Assembly (NCBI RefSeq): GCF_028476545.1
Contig: NW_026732021.1
Coordinates: 806,001 to 870,000 of the forward strand
Direction: 5' to 3'
Length of the DNA: 64,000 nucleotides
DNA from: Physella acuta
Taxonomy: Eukaryota > Mollusca > Gastropoda > Physidae
The notes under the pieces: generated by a model
What the model saw: the letters and a program-made list of their open reading frames with translations, nothing else
What the model was told of the DNA's origin: nothing
Databases searched by the model: none
Translations under genes and position numbers: made by a program
In this document: positions 37,171 through 64,000 of the stretch, one piece after another
How positions within the stretch are numbered: the first letter of the stretch is position 1
How the letters are laid out: each line of letters starts with the position of its first letter

Positions 37171-37277
<107 letters not shown>

Positions 37278-37367
37278 ATTCAACCGGAATAGTCAGGGAG
37301 AGTAAAACAACAATTGTTTTCCATGAAAAATACACAATAGCTGTCAGTAGTAGTCTATTTATATCAA

Positions 37368-38342
37368 ACTAGCGTGACCGTCCACGCGTTGCCGCGGGGC
37401 TAGAAGTAAGTCCGAGTATAACCCGAGGTAAATCGCACCCTGCCGGTGCGCGGGCGGACGCGCCTGGTTCAATTTAGTGAACGACTATAAAACTACTTCT
37501 TATCCATATACTATCACACTCTTTAAAACGAATGTATGCGCCATAGCTCAAGGGATAGTCCTGGGTGCCAAATCGCACCCTACCTGGGTGCCGGCGAACG
37601 CACCTAATTCAGTTTAATGAAAGACTTTAATGCCCCATTGTATCCATAGTTAATCGCACTGATTAAAACGAACGTAGGCACCATAGCGCTCACTGAGTAG
37701 CCCGGGGCGCCAAACTGCACCATGCTGGGGCGCTGCCCATTCGAAATTGAATTTTTTTCGCACCTAATCGAACCCTGCAGGGGCACCGGGGACGCGCCTG
37801 TTTTGATGTAGTCAACGAATATTGTTGTCCATCGTTTCTTTAGTGTATTGCCTTTTTTTTTATAACCAATGTAGGCGCCATAGTGCTCACATGTGAGCCC
37901 GGGGCGCTTCGCGTCACGCAATAGCCGGGGCGTCGGCAGCTACGCGTGTTGAAGTTTTATTTAACACTAAATATAGTAGTACTCCTTACCCGCTATGCAG
38001 GAAGCCCGATTAATGGATATCAAGTGCTAAGATAGCCGCTCTGGAACTCCTGGCGCCAAAACGGTGTATTGACAAAAATCGCACCCTCCCGGCGCTGCCC
38101 ATAAGAAATTTTATTTTTTTCCCCCGCAGAAACCTTCTCGGGAGTATTCTGATCAATTCCCTAAAGCTTCATGGCACTGGGGTGAACGGTGTCGAACAGC
38201 ATCGGACTTTTATTTTCTTATATACCGTATTTAGAGAAAAATCGCACACTTCCGGGGCGCCAGGTTTAGTAATGCATTAAAGACAAACACACACACACAC
38301 ACACACGCGCGCACACATACATTGCTTTTTAAATATATAGAT
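37368..38342. repeat. Large interspersed repeat of the ACTAGC type with internal units
   Basis: It begins ACTAGCGTGACCGTCCACGC and ends (CA)n..AAATATATAGAT. Inside, a unit of roughly 150-185 bases recurs three times, marked by GCGCCTG/ACCTAATTCA..GTGAACGACTATAA and CATAGCGCTCAC..AGCCCGGGGCGCC. No protein is recognisable. Confidence 0.65.
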
Positions 38343-38534
38343 AATATATCACCCCATTATCAAAATTAAAAGTGTTTGCTGAAATACTAGTAATTATTTG
38401 TTTGACTATTTCTAGCCTTAATAAAATCGGAAGTCATTTAGTACTTGTTACACAAATGTAAAATTTTCAATTTCGGTTGAAAAATATGCTTTTTGGCAAC
38501 ACTACACCTCTTCTTCATCTTCTTCGTTTTAATT

Positions 38535-38610
38535 TTAGTGTTGGAATGGATCCCGTCCAACACAATTAAGTATACGTGTCAACTGGTTATGCGCCATTGA
38601 GGCCATTGAC
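38535..38610 (-). repeat. Inverted copy of the 33.8-kb repeat flank
   Basis: The reverse complement reads GTCAATGGCCTCAATGGCGC and ATAACCAGTTGACACGTAT, matching the + strand at about 33790-33870 with scattered differences. Confidence 0.6.
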
Positions 38611-38933
38611 TTTTCCTTCTGGATTTGCTTCCATAGCCTTTGTCCAACCAAGAACAAACTACAAGGCAGCAACGCGAATTTGGAACCACTTGGAACCAGC
38701 TTTTCAAGCCCATTGTAATTTTTTATGCTTTTTTTTTTTTTTTTTTCGGAAATAATGTAAAGTACTAGATCTACTTCCGGATACCTGAAAATGACTGAAA
38801 TCATAATTAATTTTTATAAAATGTCGTGCATCTATTTGAAACAACCCTTCTGTTGTTGGTATTGTAGAAACCGGGATTATAATTCTTAATCTATACTCTG
38901 TATACGAGATGATAACTATAAAATAGCATTAAC

Positions 38934-39485
38934 GCTCAGTATGGCACCGAATGCTGGAAAGTAACAACCGCCACCAGCAGATCACAGGACTCTTTCCAAA
39001 CTAAGTACTTGCGAATGGTTAAAGGCATACACTGGCCTAACACCATCTCCAATTATATGCTACAGTAGCGTAGCGAGGGGGGGGGGGATATGTCCCCGGG
39101 CGCCAACCCTAGGGGGCGCCAAAATGGGTTGGAAAAATAAATTGAAAGGTTGAGGGGGGTGCAAATCGAAAGTTTGGGGGGGGGGGGGGGTGCAAATCGA
39201 AAAGTTTGTCCCCGGGCGCCGGGAAGGGTCGCTACGCCTCTGATATGCTACTAGGGGAGATGGAAATGGAAGCAGATTTCCGAAATAATAATAATTTAAA
39301 AAAAAAGATGGCGATGGATTGGACACGTCCTAAGGATGAATTCAAATGACATAGCAGGAACGAGGCTAAACTGGACGCCTCAAAGAAAAAGAATGCCTCG
39401 AAGGCTAAGGGAGACATGGAGGCGCACGGCGAGGAAGCAGCTGGCAGAGACAGGACCAACGCAGCAGACACAGTTAAGCAATTAA
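38934..39485 (+). mobile_element. LINE (non-LTR retrotransposon) 3' coding fragment, interrupted by a MITE
   Basis: With the MITE left out, the + strand encodes a typical non-LTR reverse-transcriptase C-terminal tail: YGTECWKVTT, FQTKYLRMVKGIHWPNTISN, then RWRWIGHVLRM, LNWTPQRKRMPRRLRETWRR and a stop at 39483-39485. Residues 38940-39062 continue straight into 39251 in the same frame once the MITE and one 8-bp duplication are removed. A frame change lies in the A-rich run near 39290-39306, so the fragment is dead. The 5' part is missing. Confidence 0.85.
39063..39242. mobile_element. hAT-type MITE inserted in a LINE, perfect 8-bp target duplication
   Basis: A 180-bp element with CAGTAGCGTAGCGAGG at the left and TCGCTACGCCTCTG at the right. 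ATATGCTA flanks both sides (39055-39062 and 39243-39250). The interior consists of poly-G runs, GGGCGCCAA and repeated GTGCAAATCGAAAGTTTG. It is the cleanest copy of the family here. Confidence 0.92.
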
Positions 39486-40412
39486 TGGTACCAAAATAGT
39501 ATAGTTTAACACAAAAAAATAGAAATTAACTGGTAAACAAGACGCGATTTGACTTGTAAACAAGCGCAGGAGTTTGTGTGAAAGAGAGGATATATAAATG
39601 ATATATAGTAGTCCAACTTGAGTGTACGGCCCGCAGAAAGGTCGAGATACAGATCTTGAAAGGACAGATAGTTTGTGAGATGAGAGAATGCGGGCAGAGG
39701 ATTAAAAACGGGGCGATAGCCTAAAAGACTGAGTTGATGTTGTTCATAATTCCCCGAACGAAATGGAATTTATATAGAAAATATATACTTTTAACAGTGT
39801 CCGCCCCCCCCCCCCGAAAATTACAAGTCCCCCCCCCCCCCCCCCGATCTGGAAGAAACACTGGCGACCGGGTTCACCTCAAAGGTTACTGTTAGTGCAA
39901 CGGTCGCAGAAAATGATCGAACAGCATAGAACGATTGAGCCGCAGAGAACGACAGTGTAATAGAATACTAGAGATACAGAAGGAACCAGTACATATACCT
40001 GTGACAGTGGAGGTGTGTTAGTTTTAGTGTTATTCCCCCACCCTCACCCACTACCCCCTGCGTACTCTATTGCGCTTACCACTTCCACTTTATGTAAATC
40101 ATTAGATTCTAATCCGGCAATTATTGATTTACTTATTTCATTAGTTGTTTTTCAGTAGTTAAATTTTAAAGATTAAAATAGATTAAAACAACTAACCACA
40201 TACCTACTGAATTAGGTTCTATTCCAATTGTTGAGTTTTCTGTATTTTACGAAAGTTGTTGCAGTTAGTGGGACCTGAAATAAAAAAGTTGGAAGCGATC
40301 GAACTTATCCGGAACAAGAGATTCTAAATTTAAGACCCAAATCTAGAACTAGAATCTAAGCCAAATCTAAGCCTAGTCAAGATTTTATGATCAAATTGCC
40401 TCTAAACTGAGG
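39486..40412. other. Upstream region of THOC7; no gene seen
   Basis: GC-richer sequence with two poly-C runs (about 39806-39845) and a repeated purine-rich GAACGA/CAGAGA style between 39.88 and 40.0 kb, perhaps an old repeat. The last about 200 bases before 40413 probably hold the THOC7 promoter and 5' UTR, but I see no decisive motif. Confidence 0.35.
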
Positions 40413-43400
40413 ATGACAGCTGCATCTGATGGTTTGTTTAAATTAGTTCATGATTACGATATATTACTTTCAACAAATGTCTTTAAAACATGATCATGTC
40501 AAAAAATATTTATTTTTTAGTCAATTTTTTTAGGCCTAGCCTAGGCCCTAGGGCTAGCCCCCCCCCCCCTTCCCCCGCCCAGGCCATTTATTCAAATTTA
40601 TTGCATTTATTTTAATTTTACTATTTTAAATTTTAGGGCCTATTTTAAAAAATTATTTTTAGATTTTAGGGCCTATGGGGCCTAATATTAATTTTTTTTT
40701 AAAATGTCACCTTACCCCCCCCCCCCCTTATAAATTTTATAGGCCTAATCATTATTATTATCATTAGCCTAAAATTTTAAAATATCAAATTGATATTTAT
40801 TAGGCCTAGGCCTATTTATGATTTTATTTATCAATGGACCCAACTGAGAATACTCAGAATAATCGCGGTATTATTCAAAATGTCCATTAATTATTTTAAA
40901 AATCAGGTACGGTAGGGGCCTACAATGTTACATAATAAATTTGGTTATAAAAATATGACTGATGTTTCGTTGGACTAATGACTAAAGATTGGATGTAGAT
41001 CTAGGCCAATCTAGGCTATTTAATGTTTCTAGTGTTATCTGTAACTAAACAAATTTAAAAAAAAAGCCAAAAACAATTTGTGTAGGCCTACATTTTATCA
41101 CTGAAAAAAAAAGTGAAAATGAAGAAAAGTAAACCAATAGGCTACAGATCTAGGCCTAATTCAATTTTAATCATCAGTACTAGATCTACAGGTAGAAGCA
41201 CTAGGGCTGACCTATAATTGGAACAATTATAAATGTTAATTTTGTAATTAACTGTGTACAAGAATGTGATGTTAATGTATATGTAGGCTACAATTAGTAC
41301 AATACACATTTATACTACATACCCATTGAACATACATAAAACTAATGTATTGAATAGGCAAATTCACCACAGATGGTATGAACTTATAACTAAGAAGATG
41401 CTAATCACTATATATCCATATGCATAGGCCTCTTTAATATTAATAAAACAGTAATGCATGGAGCAAAATGCTTACTGACCAACCACAGTGTCCAACTGCC
41501 TATCACAATCAGTTATTAATTATAGGCTAAATAAGTTAAATAATAATTAACACATGAGTGAATAACAATAATTTTCATAAATTGCAGTGACACTCTAGGG
41601 TTAGTCTATTGTGATACCAAGTTTACCAAGCCTGCTCAATTGTAGATTTTTTATTGCAATGCTGTATATTCTAGAATGTTTTTATTTTTGTTTCAATTTG
41701 TATTTGTCTTAATGTAAACTTTTAAATAAATTCCCAGATGATATTATTAGAAGGAGACTACTGATTGATGGAGAAGGTGGGAATGATGATAAAAGACTTA
41801 ACAATCTTCTTAAAACTTTCATTCGCTGGTCAGCATCCAAAGAAGAAGATGAAAAGTATGTAGTTCTATAAATTCAAATTGAATTGTATAACCTAATAAA
41901 CTAATATTGATTATAGATATGTATGATATGTAGATGTTTATTAAGGTATTATCTTTAGTTTAAAAGTGAGATTCATCAGTTAGTCTACAATATTACTATT
42001 CTGATGGAAAAAAATGTCTGCCTTCTCAATATACTTGTTTATTGTTTTAATCTTTAGAATTTATTTATGTGGTTTAGTTGCAATGGAACATGTAGATATA
42101 ACTATTAAATACCATGTAAATGGGCCTTTAGTAAATTTGTGGAGCTTTCAAAACATTTAAATGGTAACAGCACCTGTTTTTAGCCTAAAATCCATTGTAT
42201 ATTTTTGCTGTTTGCTGATTTATTCAGTTCCCAAGCTATGTACCAGCGCATGCAGGCCATGATAGGACAGTGTGAATACACTTTGGAAAAGGCAATAAAC
42301 ACTTTTGAGATGAACAAGCAGGAACTGGAAAATTATGAAAAATTAAGTAGAGAAATAGGTTAGTAACCAAAATATGGCCATTTAGCATTATTTTAAAAGT
42401 GATGGTAATGAAATTAATTCTCTTTGTGTAATAAAGTAGGAATTTATGATAATACACTTTAACGTTTTGGATAGCAGTGTTTCATGTTTATTATTTTTAG
42501 ATGATAAAATCAAAGAGGCAACAACAAGAATAGCTGAAGCTAAAACTGAACTACAGATGGCAAAATGTATTAGGAAAAATAGACAAGGTCTGTATTTTCA
42601 AATGATCTGGGTGGTTATTTAAAGATTATTAATTTGTGTATAGAGACTGCTTTGATTATCATTACTGATTCAGCAAAGCCACTCAATACAATATGATTTG
42701 AGTTGTTTAATAAAACAGGTCATCTCACTTATGAAAACCTTAGTTTTAAAAGTAACCTAGCAACACTATCATCAAGGCAATATAATATAATAATATCAAA
42801 CAGAAGTTGCAGCTTATTTTACTTGTATGTGAAGCATATGAATATATGTTTTATATTGGATGGTAGCAAATTAAAATATAGATTAATAAAACTATTGAAT
42901 CAATCATTTCAAAATGATCTGAAAGTTTTTACACCTTAGATTAAACTTTGCAGTTTAGTACCAACTTAAATATGTAGTATATATTCATTTTTGCTACCTG
43001 GATTTTTCCTTAAAAAAACTACAATTTTGTGAATTATTTAGTACAATTATATAAATATTTGAATCCCTCTGAGTTACAGTAATCATATGGCAGGCTGCCT
43101 GCGTTATCCATTATATAACTGGCAGAAAATTTATTAGACATAATTTAAACTATAGCACACCCCACCACTCTACTTCACTTTTTAATGCTTATTAATGAAT
43201 AGTTTTTAGTTAGGTTTGGATAAGTAAAAAAAAAATGACAGTAACTAAAAACTTCCTAGAATAAAATGTGTTCTTCAAACTCAGAACATTGATGTTCTAA
43301 ACAAGTACTTCATTAGCAAATATGATAGATTTATTTTAATAGTCCTGTAAATTATGTATTTCATAATCCTATTTTACACAGAATATGATAACTTGGCAAA

Positions 43401-44775
43401 GATTATTCAGCTCCACCCTGACAGACAGGCAACAACAAAGTTTGTATTTTTTTTCTGTTTAGCTAAGACCTTAAGTTGTAATTTGTTTACTGTTTAAATT
43501 TCATTTATAAATACATTTGTGATGAAATTAACTCCTTGTAAATCTCTATCAGTGCTGCCTTTTAAAAATCTGACTTTTGACCAAGTGGTGGGTTTTAAAC
43601 TTTTTTTTTTACACAAATTTATTTTCTTGTGTGGTTTCAAATGTATGTTATTGTTTAACTTTAGTATGATAATTTCATACAATTTATAATTTATTTGTTA
43701 TCCACAGGCAGTTGCAATTACTAGACAAAGAGTTATCCAATTTGGCTACCACAAAACAGAAATTAGAAGAAAAGGTACATATTTTTACTAACTATTGTGT
43801 ACTTGAATTTTCTGCCTGTCATTTTTTTCATCACAAATCTTGCAATATTGTAGTTTTAGAAAATTATGTTATTTTAGTGCAAATATAATAGCTACATTTC
43901 TTTTGAGATACAAGCAGTCAATAAGGCTATTTGTATTTGCTTTGGGTTACACATTTTTTTTTAGATACAAGTAACCCGGATCCAGTTCATAGAAAATAAA
44001 CACCCTGAAAAAGTTGCAACTGAGGGTGCATTGCAGCTTTTTAATGACACTTTCTCACACCTGGAAGATGTAGATTGCTAACAATCTTACTGTTGGTCAG
44101 CAAACAATCTTACTGTTGGTCAGCCAACCAACATCTAGGCTGACTTCCAATTTTTTATCATAAAACCACGGAGACTGCACAATTGAAGTTAAAAAGCAAA
44201 ACAATATGGAATATTAATTTGCTTATCAGAAACACAGTTCAACAGTTTAAGCAGGAAATAAGCATTCTAATGATCCTTTTGGCAGCCATTCCCTTATTAA
44301 ACTGAAAGGGGCATAACCCGGTTTATTCAATTCCCCCCCCCCCCCCCCCTCACAATAACAGTTTTGTTTCACCTATAAATTTATAAAATTTGCTTTCTTT
44401 CTTACAGTTGGAGTTGCGTAGAAAACAGTTTATGGTGCTTATAACTTCCATTCATGAGTTACAACGTATATTGGAGGGTACGTTGTAAATGTTAAAATTT
44501 AAGCAAATGACGTGTTTAGATAACTTTTTAAAATTAGTTATGTGTAGGCCTACTCTGTTAGAAGTATTTGTTTATTTTTTGTCTGATGGAAGGTATACTC
44601 TTAAATTTTCAGAAATAAAATCCCATCATAAAAAATTTTAAGTGCTTCCCTTTTCCGGCATATGATTTTATCTTCTGATTAACATCATTATGGTAATTTG
44701 ATATTTTAAATTATTTCAGAAGATGACGAAAACAATGAAGAATCAAAAGAAGAAGAGATGAACCTTTCAAGCTAA
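40413..44775 (+). CDS. THOC7: THO complex subunit 7
   Basis: Exons: 40413-40431, 41738-41855, 42228-42358, 42501-42587, 43382-43439, 43708-43774, 44408-44477, 44720-44775; 606 bases, 201 aa, against 204 in human. THOC7 is a coiled-coil subunit of THO, the core of TREX, which couples transcription to mRNA export in the nucleus. The protein aligns end to end with human THOC7: MTAASDDDIIRRRLLIDGEG (human MGAVTDDEVIRKRLLIDGDG), YQRMQAMIGQCEYTL, CIRKNRQEYDNLAKIIQ, HPDR, KLELRRKQFMVLITSIHELQ, and an acidic tail. The 19-base first exon was placed by the N-terminal match and phase, with donor G|GTTTGT. The gene is divergent from ATXN7 and convergent with CCDC77. Confidence 0.95.
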
Positions 44776-45095
44776 CCAATGTTGCATGCAAATTTGTATT
44801 ATATAAAAAGTATTTGAATTTTAAGAGCACTGCCAGCCACATTTGTCTATATTAATTAGATCTAGATATTTTGCATATGAAACTTTCTTACTTTGACTGG
44901 TCGCAGAGTATTTAGCATAAAGAACACTGTATAACAAGTGTTGAAATAGTTAAGCACTTTATTCTTTAATTTTGGAGTATTAGATACTATATTTGGGAGT
45001 ACTAAAAGAAGGGAAACTTTTCTTTTGGCTGAGTATATGTGATCCAGCATTGTAAGTCTTTGTATTAATTATATTTTCTTTGTTCTAATATTTCA

Positions 45096-45101
45096 AATAA
45101 A
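45096..45101 (+). terminator. Poly(A) signal of THOC7
   Basis: AATAAA lies 321 bases after the THOC7 stop codon. Confidence 0.6.
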
Positions 45102-45823
45102 AATTTCATACTTTTTAAATGGTGCTGTCCTTCACATTCAATAAAAGTAAATAATATGTGTATTATTTGATTTATTTGAATAAACATGGCCGTTTAAAAT
45201 GTCTGGTTTGACTTATATTTTTAACCAGTCATACTACCACTGAAATCTTGTAATATTAAGCACTGCTATTTTCTACTCTATATATTCTATGCAGTAGTTA
45301 CTTTCCATAATGTGATTCTAAACCAACCAGATTTTAATTTAAAAAAAAATTACATTTATTAAAAAGAGTACACCATTTTGGACGGAAAACAGTTATAAAT
45401 GTAGACTTCATACAACAAATTTGATTACAAGTGAAATGGTGAATCTAACAATTCAATATAGGCTATGTGTTTTACAATGCTAGAAGACCATTTAAACAAA
45501 AATATATAAAAACTTGGTTAATTCTAAATCGATTTTTACAAAAATATGGAATGTCAAATAAAAGACATGCAAGCTTTATTTCATACAAATATAACAGTTT
45601 CCAAATTAAATTAGTATAACAAATGAAATAACAGGATACAGTCAAGAAATATATGAATAAATAGTATGACAAGATAATAGTTATGTACATCTAATAATTA
45701 GCTTAATAATTCAGATTAAGCCCCATTCAAAAGTTACAAAACTACAGACTCTATATCATGGGTACTACATAAAAATCTATAGCATGAGCTATGTTGATTA
45801 TTCAAAACTGCATAGTTCATTAC
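45102..45823. other. Convergent intergenic gap and CCDC77 3' UTR
   Basis: Reverse-strand AATAAA candidates for CCDC77 lie at 45360-45355 and 45580-45575. The true gap between the two transcripts may be only about 250 bases. Confidence 0.5.
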
Positions 45824-52188
<6,365 letters not shown>

Positions 52189-52729
52189 TTTCTATTTCCG
52201 GGATTGCTCCGCACAACACGTTTTAGAATCTACTTGCATTTTCATTTTCATTTGTTGTTAACAAGAAAAAAACATCAATGTATTTCAAAAATTAATTCTT
52301 AGTTTAAAAATTAAATTTCAATGAATTTTATTGATACATCATTAAGTTAAACTTTTAGTTTTTTGGGGTCAAATTTATGTTCACCTTTCGTCCGTAAACA
52401 TACAATTAAGTATTAATACGACTTTTAACATCAATTAACAAACAGGTCTAATCCGTTAAATGAATAGTTTAAAAGCACATACTTTGTTATTTTATATATT
52501 AGGCAATATATAAATGATATTTTATTGTAATTTATTGGAGAAATACTTTTTTTGAAAAATCCTGTTAGATCTTGTTTTTTGTGCGGACGAAGACTGTTTA
52601 GTATGTTGTTAGGCACTACTAGCAATGCCGATTTCAGGATGTTGTCAATGGATTTAGTGTGATGTTTTTCTTTCTATTCTGGAATTATCACAGAGTGTTT
52701 AAGCGTGTGTAGTTATATTTCATGAAAAT
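52189..52729. promoter_or_regulatory. Bidirectional promoter between CCDC77 and KDM5
   Basis: The two start codons face away from each other across 541 bases. On the CCDC77 strand an ETS-like CCGGAAAT lies just upstream of its ATG (about 52194-52201). I see no TATA box at a convincing distance from either gene. The same divergent arrangement of CCDC77 and KDM5A is known in human. Confidence 0.65.
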
Positions 52730-63938
<11,209 letters not shown>

Positions 63939-64000
63939 GTCTGTTACCATTGGTCATTACGTCAGTTATTGCACTAATTCTCTTGTGCTGACTCTTTATT

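Noticed and set aside
39560-40020. Possible LTR remnant upstream of THOC7
   Set aside because: Purine-rich repeated words and a TATATAAAT are present, but I found no paired ends, target duplication or poly(A) signal.

Overview
The window is animal nuclear DNA: long spliced genes with GT-AG introns, AT-rich introns, many minisatellites, (TA)n tracts, MITEs, LINE/SINE debris and an LTR retroelement. The gene set, the TCTAGA/AGGCCTA-rich low-complexity DNA and the repeat style suggest a mollusc, probably a gastropod of the freshwater-snail kind. The species-level guess is inference. Exon models were built by hand. In all five genes the reading phase stays consistent across every junction.

Layout. 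(1) 844-10125 (+): the 3' part of a CFAP92 (KIAA1257) ciliary gene, 19 exons in view. (2) 10252-16787: a gene-free AT-rich stretch, probably mostly the 3' UTR of the next gene. (3) 16788-22863 (-): an ataxin-7 (ATXN7) gene, 11 exons. (4) 22.95-40.4 kb: repeat-rich DNA with no host gene. It holds hAT-type MITEs with readable 8-bp target duplications, a LINE fragment, large unclassified interspersed repeats, (TA)n and poly-G tracts, and a young but defective Ty3/Gypsy-type LTR element (26149-31749) that appears to carry a captured host transporter fragment. (5) 40413-44775 (+): THOC7, 8 exons, 201 aa. (6) 45824-52188 (-): CCDC77, 11 exons, 520 aa, convergent with THOC7. (7) 52730 to the window end (+): KDM5/JARID1, 22 exons in view and running off the edge. 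It lies head-to-head with CCDC77 across 541 bp.

How it fits together. ATXN7/THOC7 and CCDC77/KDM5 are both divergent pairs, and from memory both pairs are also head-to-head neighbours in the human genome (ATXN7-THOC7 on chromosome 3, CCDC77-KDM5A on chromosome 12). The window therefore seems to preserve two ancient bidirectional-promoter pairs side by side. One is still compact; the other has been forced about 17.5 kb apart by transposons. By function they are chromatin and mRNA genes (SAGA deubiquitinase anchor, H3K4 demethylase, THO/TREX export) plus centrosome/cilium genes (CCDC77, CFAP92).

The most unusual recurring signal is that minisatellites in these genes abut splice sites, and several copied the splice junction itself. 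In KDM5, 17.8 copies of a 44-bp unit each carry an acceptor-like CAG, nine exon bases and a donor. In CFAP92, a 27-bp array starts at a GC donor, a 37-bp array ends at an acceptor, and short copies of exon ends occur at two more junctions.
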